Shown: piece after piece, positions 16,551 to 25,089 of the stretch
How positions within the stretch are numbered: position 1 is the stretch's first letter
How the letters are laid out: each line of letters opens with the position of its first letter
Assembly (NCBI GenBank): GCA_947382875.1
Contig: CANDBG010000016.1
Coordinates: 1-48,130, forward strand
From: an uncultured Oscillibacter sp.
Lineage (GTDB): Bacteria; Bacillota; Clostridia; Oscillospirales; Oscillospiraceae
DNA length: 48,130 nt
Direction: 5' to 3'
Made by a program: the position numbers and the translations under genes
The notes under the pieces: generated by a model
The model's database searches: none
Seen by the model: only the letters and a program-made list of their open reading frames with translations
What the model was told of the DNA's origin: nothing

Positions 16551-17308
16551 TAGCGCATGGGCTGAAAGCGGACCTGCACACGGGAAAGACAAAAATCGGT
16601 ACATTTGCGAAGCTGGGAAATTCTACGGTACTGGAAGCATTGGGACTGGCTGGCTTGGATTTTGTAATCATCGATACGGAACACGCGCCCTGCGATCAGA
16701 TGCTTTTACTGGATTTAATCCGGGCGGCAGACAGTGTTTTTTTACCGACGATTGTTCGTGTGCCGGAAGGGACCGAGGCGCAAATTCTCAAAGCGTTGGA
16801 TATCGGGGCCTCAGGTGTACAGATTCCCGGTTTGTCCACAGTGGAGGAGGCCGCGGAGGCGGTTTCTTATACCAAGTACGCGCCTCAGGGACGGCGAGGT
16901 TTGTCCTTTGCGCAGCGGTCGGCAGCCTATGGGAACGTGGATAAGGCGGCTTATATGGAGGAATCCAATGCTGGCCTGCTTAACATTGTTCATATCGAAA
17001 ACAAGGAGATGGCGGCGCAGGTGGAGGCGCTGTGCGGCATGGACGCCATTGATGTGCTGTTTATCGGGCCTATGGACATCAGCCAATCTCTTGGGCATCC
17101 CGGTGAGCCTGGACATCCGGAAGTAGTAAAGGCAGTGGACGAGGTGATCCGGATTTGCATGGCAAAGGGAAAACCTTATGGTATTTTTGTTGGAACGCCA
17201 AGCGCTGCACAGAAGTACGCAGACAGAGGCGCTGCATATATCGCTCTGGCTTCGGATATCGCATTTTTAACATCGGGCTATAAAAACATGATGGCGCAAA
17301 TCCACTGA
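16547..17308 (+). CDS. HpcH/HpaI-family aldolase (253 aa)
   Basis: The fold is the class II pyruvate aldolase of the HpcH/HpaI family: IGTFAKLGNSTVLEALGLAG, DFVIIDTEHAP (carrying the catalytic His region), RVPEGTEAQILKALDIGASGV with the substrate-binding Arg, HIENKEM (metal Glu) and IGPMDISQSLG (metal Asp). The family cleaves 4-hydroxy-2-oxo acids to pyruvate plus an aldehyde. The length matches the usual 250-265 residues. Last gene of the operon; it suggests a pathway ending in pyruvate plus an aldehyde. Confidence 0.92.
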   Translation: MIAHGLKADLHTGKTKIGTFAKLGNSTVLEALGLAGLDFVIIDTEHAPCDQMLLLDLIRAADSVFLPTIVRVPEGTEAQILKALDIGASGVQIPGLSTVEEAAEAVSYTKYAPQGRRGLSFAQRSAAYGNVDKAAYMEESNAGLLNIVHIENKEMAAQVEALCGMDAIDVLFIGPMDISQSLGHPGEPGHPEVVKAVDEVIRICMAKGKPYGIFVGTPSAAQKYADRGAAYIALASDIAFLTSGYKNMMAQIH

Positions 17309-17330
17309 TTGGGATTTTGCAAAAGTGATA

Positions 17331-17383
17331 TACTCCCCCTGTGAAAGGCAGTAAACATAAAACTGCCAATCATGGGGGGAGTA
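17331..17383. terminator. Bidirectional terminator between convergent genes
   Basis: A 22-nt imperfect inverted repeat pairs 17331-17352 with 17362-17383 around a 9-nt loop. Outer arms (TACTCCCC) and the inner GGCAGT pair perfectly, with mismatches between. It stands between the aldolase and the convergent LysR gene and serves both strands. Confidence 0.75.
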
Positions 17384-17420
17384 AAATTGTTTATAAAACG
17401 AAAATTGAAAAAAATCCTTT

Positions 17421-18332
17421 TTACAAGTCGTAATCCACCGGATGTTCCTTCAAAAGCTCAATTAAATATTTCACCGGGGCGTTTAGCCTGATGTCATTCC
17501 GATAATACAATCCACATGTATAGTAAACCGGTGGTGTCAGCGCAACGCGCACCATACCATTAAAGCGCTGGTGTCGGGGAACCAGTCCTGCCAAGCCGTT
17601 GTGCTGAATGTATTCCTTGACAGACGGCGGAAAGGAGTAAACCGCCAGCACCGACGGCCAGAAATGGATTTCCGTAAAGTATTCCTCCTCCACCTGCCGG
17701 AGAACAGACCCTTCCATAATCAATGCAAAGGGAATCTTCTCCACCATAGAAAGGGGAATCCGCACGTTTTCATTTCCGGGAATCTGGAAAGAATAATGTG
17801 CCAAGGGATGTCCTATGGGAAGCGCCAGGTCTACCTCGCTGGTAATCAGCGGCACATAGGTCAGGAAATCTTCCTGCTTCAAATAGGCGGAATATCCAAG
17901 ATCCAGATCCCTCGCCAGCAGCATACGGTGAATTTCGGCAGGCGTACCGGACCAGGAACGAAGCTCCGTGCCAGGGTAGCGGGTCTGGAGCTTTTGGAAA
18001 CATCGGACCAGTTTATGGGTGATTTGATCCGCACCGCCTGTTCCGCAGCGAATAGTCCGGGAAAAAGTCTCTTTATATTCCTCCAGTTCCTGTTGGGTAT
18101 TTCTCCAAACAGCCGCGATTTTTCTGGCTCCTTCATAGTAGGTCTTTCCTGCGGCGGTTAACTCCATACCGTGGTTGTTTCTGCGGTAAAACAGTGTTAA
18201 ACCTATTTCCCGTTCCAGGTTGGACAGGAAATGGCTGAGTGTTGGCTGGGTGATGTACAGCCTTTCTGCCGCCTTGGACAAACTGCCCTCCTCTGCAATT
18301 GCCAGAAAATAAAAAATCGTTTTGAGCGACAT
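17421..18332 (-). CDS. LysR-family transcriptional regulator (303 aa)
   Basis: The N-terminal winged HTH is classical: FYFLAIAEEGSLSKAAERLYITQPTLSHFLSNLEREIG. A linker helix and a two-lobe effector domain follow to residue 303, the usual LysR length. The start ATG has AGGAGG on the minus strand. It is transcribed divergently from the tctC operon with 331 bases between, the normal arrangement for a LysR activator and its target. A carboxylate co-inducer is therefore likely, by inference. Confidence 0.92.
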   Translation of the reverse strand: MSLKTIFYFLAIAEEGSLSKAAERLYITQPTLSHFLSNLEREIGLTLFYRRNNHGMELTAAGKTYYEGARKIAAVWRNTQQELEEYKETFSRTIRCGTGGADQITHKLVRCFQKLQTRYPGTELRSWSGTPAEIHRMLLARDLDLGYSAYLKQEDFLTYVPLITSEVDLALPIGHPLAHYSFQIPGNENVRIPLSMVEKIPFALIMEGSVLRQVEEEYFTEIHFWPSVLAVYSFPPSVKEYIQHNGLAGLVPRHQRFNGMVRVALTPPVYYTCGLYYRNDIRLNAPVKYLIELLKEHPVDYDL

Positions 18333-18514
18333 TACACAGTCCTCCTTTTGACCGCAAAAGCAATCCTTCCAAACCGGAATTTTCCATATTTCTTTCGGGA
18401 CGGAAATCGAAAAAATCAGAAAATTGATCTTAATCCATTGAGAGAATTCAAAAAAAATACTGGCGCTTATGAAATTTCCTATTTATTTTATCACAATAAT
18501 AGGCGTTTTCAATA

Positions 18515-18544
18515 AGGCATATAGATTTTCTTTATAGGCATATA
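18515..18544. promoter_or_regulatory. Candidate LysR operator: AGGCATATA repeats
   Basis: The 331 bases between lysR and tctC hold no gene. AGGCATATA occurs at 18515-18523 and again at 18536-18544, exactly 21 bases apart (two helical turns), with a related AGGCG at 18501. The pair sits just upstream of the tctC promoter-like sequence. Confidence 0.45.
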
Positions 18545-18556
18545 AAATATTAGCAG

Positions 18557-18585
18557 TTGCCTTTTTTGACGGTTTTTTGTAACAT
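18557..18585 (+). promoter_or_regulatory. Predicted tctC promoter
   Basis: TTGCCT (18557-18562) and TAACAT (18580-18585) are 17 bases apart, about 78 bases before tctC. The AGGCATATA repeats end 12 bases upstream of the -35, a suitable activator position. Confidence 0.5.
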
Positions 18586-18663
18586 ATGAACAAGCAAACC
18601 GGCTGATTGGGTTTGTGGAAAGATTCTTGTAAGAAAAGCACATAAGAAAGGAAGGACACGAAA

Positions 18664-19728
18664 ATGAAAAAATGGTTTGCTCTCCTGCTCACTCTGGCAA
18701 TGATACTCTCTCTGACTGCCTGTGGTGGTAATTCCGGAGATTCCTCTGACGGTGAAGACTCCGCGCCTCCCGCAAACAGCGATTCCGAAGACAGCGGTTC
18801 CTCCGCCGACAGTGGCTCGGAAGCCTCCGACTGGCCCCAGAGCGCTGTCACCCTCACAGTCTCTGCCGGCGCCGGCGGCGGTACCGATATCTGCGCCCGC
18901 ATTCTTCTGGAACGACTCAGCGACTACGGTAATTTCGTTGTCCAGAACGACACCGACGGCGGCGGCGCGGTCGGCTGGGAGCGGGTCAAGGCCGGAGATC
19001 CCGAAACCTGCAGTGAGGTCATTTTCTACAACACCGGCCTCTATGTCAGCTATGTGACCGGACTCACCGGCATTCATCCCACTGAGGAGCTGGTACCGGT
19101 GGTTTGCCTGCCGACTGGTGCATCGCAATACATCTGCGTTCCCAAGGATTCTCCTTTTGACACCATTCAGGATTTGGTGGACTACGCCAAGGAAAACCCC
19201 GGCAAACTTCAATGCGGCGTGGAATTGGGTTCCCTGAGTCACGTCTATCTGGGTTTGTGCCAGCAGAGCCTGGGCATTGACTGGACCTATGTCTCTACCG
19301 GTTCCGACAATGACCGTATTACCCTTCTGATGGGCAACAACATTGATGTCACCACCATCAACCAAGCCACGGCCCAGAACTACTATGACAGCGGCGACAT
19401 CAAGGTTCTTGCTGCCGAGCAGGGCCGCAGCGACATACTGGGCGAGAAGATGGCCGCCGTTCCCACGCTGGAGGAGGCCGGCTTTGAAAAGGTCAACGTC
19501 AACACCGAGCTGATTGTTTGGGCGCCTGCCGGTGCAGACGACGCCACTTACGCAGCCATTTTTGATGCGTTCAAGGCTGCGATTGATGATGAAGGCACCC
19601 AGTCCAAACTGAAAGAAGGCGGCTCCGAATACTACTGCCCCTTCAACAGCTGGAAAGAGTGCTATGACAATTCGGTGAAAAACCTGGCGACCATCACCCA
19701 GACGTGTCAGGCCCTCGGACTCTGCTGA
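18664..19728 (+). CDS. tctC: Tripartite tricarboxylate transporter substrate-binding lipoprotein
   Basis: The 354-residue protein has a lipoprotein signal peptide ending at LTAC with lipidated Cys20. A Ser/Asp/Gly-rich linker runs to about residue 58, then the TctC/Bug binding fold, with VTLTVSAGAGGGTDICARIL and VQNDTDGGGAVGWERVK, and a GASQYICVPKDSPF segment. It would capture a carboxylate at the outer face of the membrane and hand it to TctAB. First gene of the operon with a LysR-type divergent regulator. The ligand cannot be read from sequence. Confidence 0.93.
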   Translation: MKKWFALLLTLAMILSLTACGGNSGDSSDGEDSAPPANSDSEDSGSSADSGSEASDWPQSAVTLTVSAGAGGGTDICARILLERLSDYGNFVVQNDTDGGGAVGWERVKAGDPETCSEVIFYNTGLYVSYVTGLTGIHPTEELVPVVCLPTGASQYICVPKDSPFDTIQDLVDYAKENPGKLQCGVELGSLSHVYLGLCQQSLGIDWTYVSTGSDNDRITLLMGNNIDVTTINQATAQNYYDSGDIKVLAAEQGRSDILGEKMAAVPTLEEAGFEKVNVNTELIVWAPAGADDATYAAIFDAFKAAIDDEGTQSKLKEGGSEYYCPFNSWKECYDNSVKNLATITQTCQALGLC

Positions 19729-19807
19729 CAGAACTCTCAGTCCTGCCAACTGAACCGACAACAGGAGAGTGGTGGCATCTGCCACCATTCTCTTTCGGAG
19801 GTGTTTT

Positions 19808-20299
19808 ATGAAAAAGAAATTTGTAATGAACCGCGACCGGTATTTCAGCACAGGTATGGCCGTCTTTTCCATCATTGTTTTGTGTCTGACTACCCAGATC
19901 AAGCCTACTTTCGGCAGCATCAGCGGCAGCGACCCAGGTTCCAAAGCCTTTCCCGCCGGTATTGCCATTTTGCTTCTTCTCTCCTCCATCGGGAAGTTTA
20001 TCACCTGCAATAAGCCCGACGAAAAGCCTTTTGTGGAGGGAAAGGAAGGCTGGTTCAGGATTTTAAGCGTTCTGCTTCTTCTGCTGCTCTACACCGTTTT
20101 AATGAAGTACATCGGCTTCATTATCTGCTCCTTCGCGGGCACGGCGCTGCTTCTGTGGATCATGCGGGGACATCGGAGGATTCCTGTTTACACCTGCATC
20201 CTTTATCCCGCAGCTCTCACAGCCGTCCTCTATTTTCTGTTCAATAACATTTTGCAGGTTATCATGCCCGTTGGTCAGCTCTGGAAGGCCATTCTGTAA
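19808..20299 (+). CDS. tctB: Tripartite tricarboxylate transporter small membrane subunit
   Basis: The 163-residue product has four hydrophobic segments in TctB style: a first helix at about 14-33, then GSDPGSKAFPAGIAILLLLSS, RILSVLLLLLLYTVLMKYIGFIICSF and a final ALTAVLYFLFNNI. TctB couples with TctA in sodium- or proton-driven uptake. The ATG at 19808 has GGAG upstream; the ORF frame to 19769 has no good site. It is 80 bases after tctC and 21 before tctA. Confidence 0.88.
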   Translation: MKKKFVMNRDRYFSTGMAVFSIIVLCLTTQIKPTFGSISGSDPGSKAFPAGIAILLLLSSIGKFITCNKPDEKPFVEGKEGWFRILSVLLLLLLYTVLMKYIGFIICSFAGTALLLWIMRGHRRIPVYTCILYPAALTAVLYFLFNNILQVIMPVGQLWKAIL

Positions 20300-20320
20300 C
20301 CCAAAGGAGGGTATACCGCT

Positions 20321-21868
20321 ATGTTGATTTCAGTCTTGCAATCTCTGTTCACTCCGCTTAATCTCGCTCTGATGGCTGCCGGTGTTATCATCGGCATTAT
20401 CTTTGGTGCGATTCCCGGCCTGTCCAACTGTACCGCCCAGGCCCTTCTGCTGCCAATTTCTTTTGCCATGGCTCCGGACACCGCCATCATTTTCATGTCC
20501 TCCATTTTTGTCGGCGGCGTCTCCGGCGGCCTGATTTCCGCAATTCTGATGGGTGTTCCGGGTTCTCCCGCTAATATTGCCACCTGTTTTGACGGATACC
20601 CTATGGCACGAAAAGGCAGGGCCAGCCGCGCTCTGGGCATCTCCATCTTTTCCAGCTTCATCGCAACTCTGGTCAGTGTTGCGGTTGCCATGCTGGTATG
20701 TGACCCGGTCGCGCGGATTGCTGTGAAAATGGGGCCCTGGGAGTTTTTCTCTCTGTGCGTATGCGCCATTGTTCTGGTCGTTTCCATCTCTAAGGGCAAT
20801 ATGTTCAGCGGCCTGACATCGGCCGGCATTGGAATGCTTTTGGGCTGTGTCGGCATCGCTCCGGTGGACGCCGCCAAACGCTTCACCTTTGGTATTACCA
20901 GCCTTTTGGGAGGCATGCCGCTGCTGTCCGTCACCCTGGGCATTTTCGCCATCGCTTCTCTGCTTCACAACTTTGCACAGGGCGATATGGCAAGTCCGGA
21001 TATTGATACCAAGAGCATCAAAGGTATTGGTTTCTCCCTCCGGGAATACCTGACACACACAAAGCTGGTGATCAAGTCCTTCCTTATCGGCTTGGGCATC
21101 GGCTTTCTCCCCGGCATGGGGGCCGGACTCTCCAACGTGGTCGCCTATGCGGCCGCCAAGTCTGGTTCCAAAACGCCCGAGAAGTTCGGAACCGGCTGTG
21201 ACGAGGGCATTATCGCTTCTGAGATCTCCAACAACGCGGCAGTGGGCGGCGCGATTATTCCCATGATCGCTTTGGGTATCCCTGGCGATACTTCCACCGC
21301 ACTTCTTATCAGCGCTCTTATGATTCAGGGAATTGAGGCCGGACCCAATCTGATGCGTACCAATACGGAATTGGTCTACATCTTTTTCGGCGTGCTTCTG
21401 CTCTCCGCCGTGGTGACTTTCCTTCTGGAATGCTTTGGCACCCGGACTTTTCCCTATATTCTTAAAGTCCCTGCCTGTTATCTCTATTCCGCCATTTTCA
21501 TGATCTGCATGGCTGGCGCATATGCAAACGGCAATTCTTACAGCTATTGCTATATTACGGTAGTTATGGTCGTGGTTGGTCTGCTGATGACTTTCGGCAA
21601 TCTGCCCCTGTCCCCTTTCATTCTTGGCTTCATCCTGGGACCTATGATGGAGGAATACCTGCGCAAAGGCATGACCTATTCCACCACCGGCTTCCTGGTT
21701 TTCCTCCAGCGTCCCGCCAGCTTGTGCTTCCTGGCCGTGGCGTTCTTCTTCCTGTTCTGGCCGCTGATCCGCAGCTATCGGGAGGAAAGCAAAAAGAAAC
21801 GGGGAATCGTCACGGAACTGGACAAGATTTCCGAACAGGCGGACAGCTACAACGTAAACGAGGATTAA
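20321..21868 (+). CDS. tctA: Tripartite tricarboxylate transporter large permease
   Basis: The 515-residue permease has about ten to twelve transmembrane segments and TctA signatures: the IFGAIPGLSNCTAQALLLPISFAM loop in the N-terminal half, GGVSGGLISAILMGVPGSPANIATCFDGYPMARKGRA, and the second-half loop FLPGMGAGLSNVVAYAAAK with IALGIPGDTSTALLI. Strong AAAGGAGG site. Imports a tri- or dicarboxylate together with TctB and TctC. Confidence 0.95.
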   Translation: MLISVLQSLFTPLNLALMAAGVIIGIIFGAIPGLSNCTAQALLLPISFAMAPDTAIIFMSSIFVGGVSGGLISAILMGVPGSPANIATCFDGYPMARKGRASRALGISIFSSFIATLVSVAVAMLVCDPVARIAVKMGPWEFFSLCVCAIVLVVSISKGNMFSGLTSAGIGMLLGCVGIAPVDAAKRFTFGITSLLGGMPLLSVTLGIFAIASLLHNFAQGDMASPDIDTKSIKGIGFSLREYLTHTKLVIKSFLIGLGIGFLPGMGAGLSNVVAYAAAKSGSKTPEKFGTGCDEGIIASEISNNAAVGGAIIPMIALGIPGDTSTALLISALMIQGIEAGPNLMRTNTELVYIFFGVLLLSAVVTFLLECFGTRTFPYILKVPACYLYSAIFMICMAGAYANGNSYSYCYITVVMVVVGLLMTFGNLPLSPFILGFILGPMMEEYLRKGMTYSTTGFLVFLQRPASLCFLAVAFFFLFWPLIRSYREESKKKRGIVTELDKISEQADSYNVNED

Positions 21869-21882
21869 TTGCTTTTATACAG

Positions 21883-21896
21883 AAAGGAGCTCCTTT
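21883..21896 (+). promoter_or_regulatory. Shine-Dalgarno inside a perfect palindrome
   Basis: AAAGGAGCTCCTTT is a perfect 14-base palindrome containing the ribosome site of the hydrolase gene at 21900. As RNA it could form a five-pair stem with a four-base loop, or dimerise, and partly hide the site. Confidence 0.55.
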
Positions 21897-21899
21897 AGT

Positions 21900-22748
21900 A
21901 TGGTTATTTTGAACGCAACGGATTACTACCATCAGGCATCTCTCCGCCCCTGGGAGACTGCCACAGGTCTTGTGCGTCTGTCTCCTCATTGCTGGTATGT
22001 AGGCCAGCAATGGGTGGGGGTTCTCCTGATCGAAACCATGAACAAAGACGGCATTATCATGATTGACTCTGGCATTCGGGGACAGATGTGGCAGATTTTC
22101 GAGTGTGTCCGGAAGCTGGGCTACAACCCGGAGAAGGATATTCAGCTTTGTATGCTCTCCCATGCGCATCTGGACCACTGCAGCGGAATGCCCCTGCTGC
22201 TGAATTACAGCCATCCTGTGATGTACATGAGCGCTTACGAAGTGGAGTGGCTCACGGACCCTTCCCGCTGGAACCGCTATTCTCCTATTGACGAATACAT
22301 ACCTTTTGAACCCGACCGGCTGTATGACTATGAAAAGCCCCTTGTCTGGGGCGGCTTTACCTTTGATATTAAGCATACCCCCGGTCACACTCCCGGCACC
22401 AGCAGCTACTTCTTTGACGATGCAGACGAGGATGGAACCGTCTACCGTGTTGGTCTCCATGGCGGTATGGGCATCAACGTCCTCACCGATGAAAACTATG
22501 GCGAGGATGAGGCGGAGCGGGCCAGGAAGGAACGGGGGGATTTCCGCAGGATGATGGAAAGCCTGATGCCGCTGCCTGTGGATATCACCATCAGCAACCA
22601 TGGTCCGAATATTGAACTTGTGGAGCGTATGCCCGATGACCATACGGACTTCCGCCCCTTTGTAGACCCCGCCTATTGGGAAATGCATCTTCGCCGCCAG
22701 CTGAAGGGGCTGGACATTGTGGAGGCAAAGAGCAAGTTCAGCCGGTAA
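21900..22748 (+). CDS. Metallo-beta-lactamase-fold hydrolase (282 aa)
   Basis: The di-metal site is complete: SHAHLDHC at residues 87-94, HTPGHTPG further on, an LHGG segment in place of the usual Asp ligand loop, and a final ISNHGPN. The fold hydrolyses esters, lactones, thioesters or phosphoesters; AHL-lactonase-like members share this pattern. Placed in the tctCBA operon 31 bases after tctA, it may act on the imported compound, for example opening a lactone to a carboxylate; this is inference. The missing canonical Asp at the LHGG loop should be checked by alignment. Confidence 0.85.
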   Translation: MVILNATDYYHQASLRPWETATGLVRLSPHCWYVGQQWVGVLLIETMNKDGIIMIDSGIRGQMWQIFECVRKLGYNPEKDIQLCMLSHAHLDHCSGMPLLLNYSHPVMYMSAYEVEWLTDPSRWNRYSPIDEYIPFEPDRLYDYEKPLVWGGFTFDIKHTPGHTPGTSSYFFDDADEDGTVYRVGLHGGMGINVLTDENYGEDEAERARKERGDFRRMMESLMPLPVDITISNHGPNIELVERMPDDHTDFRPFVDPAYWEMHLRRQLKGLDIVEAKSKFSR

Positions 22749-22790
22749 TCTCGGTGTTCCAAAACCAGAAACGATACGGAGGCAAAAACC

Positions 22791-23708
22791 ATGGATTTGG
22801 TTCCAATTTTACTGCGGCAGCTGATGATCATGGCGATTTACATGGCGGTTGGCTATTTCCTGTTCAAAAAGCGATGGGTTTCGGTCCAAGGCTGCAAGGA
22901 ACTGGGAAATCTTCTTTTGTACATCATCCTGCCCTGCGCAATTGTAAACTCCTACCGGGTGGAGCGGACGCCTGAACGGACCAGCGGTCTGCTGTGGTCC
23001 GCTCTGATCTCCCTGGGGGCGCTGGTGTTGTCCATGGCAGTGAGCAGCCTCCTGTTTCGGGAAAAGAGGGTGGAGCGGTTTGGCGTGTCCTATTCCAATG
23101 CGGGGTTTATTGGCATCCCGCTGGTAACAAGCGTATTGGGAAGCCATGCAGTATTTTATATTTCCTCTTTTGTCGCCTTGCTGAATATCTTCCAGTGGAC
23201 CTATGGCGTGATGGTAATGACGGGTTCCAGAGACAGTGTTCATCCCCGGCAGTTAATAAAAAACCCTATTATTCTCTCCGTCTGTGTTGGACTGCTGCTG
23301 TTTTTCCTTCAGCCTCCTCTGCCGGAGATCGCCGCAGGCGCCCTCTCTGCGTTTGCAGCGATGAACGGTCCGGCGGCAATGCTGATTTTGGGAATCTACT
23401 TGGCCCAGGTAGAGTTAAAAAGCGTATTCAATGCTGGAATTTTGTATATCAGCTCCTGTGTCCGGCTTCTTTTGATTCCGGTTCTGACAGGATTGTTCCT
23501 GCTGTTTCTGCCTTTGGAGCCTACGCTGCGGCTGGCGATTCTGGTAGCCGCCAGCGCTCCGATTGGGTCCAACGTGACAATTTTTGCTCAAATCCATCAT
23601 CTGGATTATGCCCTTGCGGTACGGGAAGTGTGTTTGTCTACCATTCTGTGCGTGGCGTCTATGCCGTTGGTCATTGCTGTATATTGTTTGTTGGCGGATA
23701 TGTTGTAG
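22791..23708 (+). CDS. AEC-family (auxin efflux carrier-like) permease (305 aa)
   Basis: The protein has about ten hydrophobic segments. AEC features include LYIILPCAIVNSYR after the second helix, VSYSNAGFIGIPLV in the first half, and VAASAPIGSNVTIFAQ in the second half. Bacterial AEC proteins transport malate, citrate or related carboxylates. Last in the tct operon, 42 bases after the hydrolase, with CGGAGG ahead, so it may export the product carboxylate. An N-out, C-in 10-helix layout is expected from the family. Confidence 0.9.
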   Translation: MDLVPILLRQLMIMAIYMAVGYFLFKKRWVSVQGCKELGNLLLYIILPCAIVNSYRVERTPERTSGLLWSALISLGALVLSMAVSSLLFREKRVERFGVSYSNAGFIGIPLVTSVLGSHAVFYISSFVALLNIFQWTYGVMVMTGSRDSVHPRQLIKNPIILSVCVGLLLFFLQPPLPEIAAGALSAFAAMNGPAAMLILGIYLAQVELKSVFNAGILYISSCVRLLLIPVLTGLFLLFLPLEPTLRLAILVAASAPIGSNVTIFAQIHHLDYALAVREVCLSTILCVASMPLVIAVYCLLADML

Positions 23709-23934
23709 ATCTCCTTAATGACAATCTGCGCACCACTCACCCGCAGCATGTCCAGCATTCCCGGCAGGCGCTGGGCTTCATTAGCAGTTTTGCAGAGATA
23801 AACAAAGCGGCCCTCTTGGTCAAAAGACCTCGGCAGCATGATATACTTTTTATCCATTGCTTTTTCAATTTGTACAAACGATTTGAAATGTCCGATTCAG
23901 TTTGAATTTGGCCGCTGACGTAATCCTGATTCAA
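23709..23934 (-). pseudogene. Unclassified ORF remnant, possibly frameshifted
   Basis: In the 355 bases between the AEC gene and the YcxB gene, the minus strand has a stretch of protein-like sequence with SFDQEGRFVYLCKTANEAQ and LDMLRVSGAQIVIKEIYNI. A second frame upstream reads SGQIQTESDISNRLYKLKKQ, which could join it by a frameshift. There is no ribosome binding site and the frame runs into the 3' end of the AEC gene. I do not recognise a family. It is most easily read as a decayed gene. Confidence 0.35.
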
Positions 23935-24010
23935 AAGCCGCCCTAACTATATGCCCATCCAATCTCTTGCCTTTTGAAATGCAAATATTGTCGTGCTCCT
24001 GAAGTTTGGA

Positions 24011-24039
24011 TTGACAGTCCCGTTCGAAACGATTAAAAT
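24011..24039 (+). promoter_or_regulatory. Predicted promoter of the YcxB-like gene
   Basis: Consensus TTGACA (24011-24016) and TAAAAT (24034-24039) are 17 bases apart, about 24 bases before the start codon. Confidence 0.8.
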
Positions 24040-24063
24040 ATGGAAAGATCAGGAGGGATGGCT

Positions 24064-24633
24064 ATGGCGGAAAAAGCAAAATTTGTTGGAAGTATTCAAC
24101 ATACCGAAGATACGCTCCAAAGCCTGTTCAAAACCGCTTATCGCACTTACAAACAATGGCGTATTTTGACGCAAATGACCATCGGTTTTGCTATGATCGC
24201 AATGGCGATCTTAGCCGACATGGGCCGGATCTTGCAGGCAATTCTGCTGTTGATTGGCTGCCTGCTCATTGTCAGCGGCGACCTTCCCGCTTCTGCACAG
24301 GCGGATAAGGTTGCAGACGTCCGGAAGGGAAACCTCCCCAAAAATGTATGTACCTTCTTCAAGGGCTGTCTCCAGCTTTCCGGAGAGGGTACCATGCAGC
24401 TGGACTATGGCCGGTTTCAGCGGCTTATCGAAGATAACCAATACCTCTACCTCTTTCTTGGTCCCAAATCGGTATGCATGATCGACAAGGCTACCGTGGA
24501 AGGCGGCACCGTTGACGAACTGAAAGCATTCGTCGGCCAGCGTACTGGTCTGTCCTGGCGGCGTAATTATACCTTTTTAAGCATGAACCTCTTTGATTTG
24601 CGCCAGATGCTCAAGGACCGTCGTCAGCGGTAA
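24064..24633 (+). CDS. YcxB-like membrane protein (189 aa)
   Basis: The protein has two adjacent hydrophobic segments (about residues 35-55 and 58-76) forming a hairpin, then a cytosolic domain ending in the YcxB-like fold (GTMQLDYGRFQRLIEDNQYLYLFLGPKSVCMIDK). The family's function is unknown; the C-terminal part resembles a PH-like domain. The ATG at 24064 has AGGAGG seven bases upstream, while the one at 24058 has it only one base away. It is followed by the tautomerase gene, probably as one unit. Confidence 0.8.
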   Translation: MAEKAKFVGSIQHTEDTLQSLFKTAYRTYKQWRILTQMTIGFAMIAMAILADMGRILQAILLLIGCLLIVSGDLPASAQADKVADVRKGNLPKNVCTFFKGCLQLSGEGTMQLDYGRFQRLIEDNQYLYLFLGPKSVCMIDKATVEGGTVDELKAFVGQRTGLSWRRNYTFLSMNLFDLRQMLKDRRQR

Positions 24634-24693
24634 GCCCGTCCTGCCGGGGAGAGAACCACGGCAGAACGTAAAAATTCGGAGGGGAGTTTTCAT

Positions 24694-24903
24694 ATGCCAT
24701 ATATAACCATTGAAAGTGGAGCTTTATCAAATGAACAAAAAGAAAATTTGATCAGGCGTTTGACCGAGACGGCCTCGGAAATTATGAATGTGCCGCAGGA
24801 ATTTTTCTCAATTACCATTAAAGAACTGCCAGATGGTAATTTTGGTATCGGAGGAAAAACCATAGACAAAGTGAAGTCGGAATTCAGAAAAAAACACAAA
24901 TAA
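24694..24903 (+). CDS. 4-oxalocrotonate tautomerase-family protein (69 aa)
   Basis: The processed N-terminus would begin with the catalytic Pro (MPYITIESG). Family features follow: LSNEQKENLIRRLTETASEIMNVPQEFFSITIKELP and a G-G-K end. The family interconverts enol and keto forms of 2-oxo acids or acts as a dehalogenase; the natural reaction cannot be assigned. GGAGGGGAG precedes the ATG. It is 60 bases after the YcxB-like gene. Confidence 0.88.
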   Translation: MPYITIESGALSNEQKENLIRRLTETASEIMNVPQEFFSITIKELPDGNFGIGGKTIDKVKSEFRKKHK

Positions 24904-25060
24904 CCCCGGGTTTTTCAAATGGAATTTTATATCAACAAACCGCACTGGATTGTATGAAAAGTATGATTGTGAATTTTACCAGATGGCGAATGATGTAAAT
25001 GGCGAACCTTCCAGGGTTTATAGAAAACATATAAATTAAAAATAGAAATCAGAATGGATC

Positions 25061-25089
25061 AGGCAGTTACTCACATCGAGTAACTGCCT
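25061..25089 (+). terminator. Hairpin after the tautomerase gene
   Basis: In the 430-base gap before dctP, AGGCAGTTACTC (25061-25072) pairs perfectly over 12 bp with 25078-25089 around a 5-nt loop, followed by a weak TTCGGCTCTTTT. The rest of the gap shows nothing else convincing. Confidence 0.65.
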
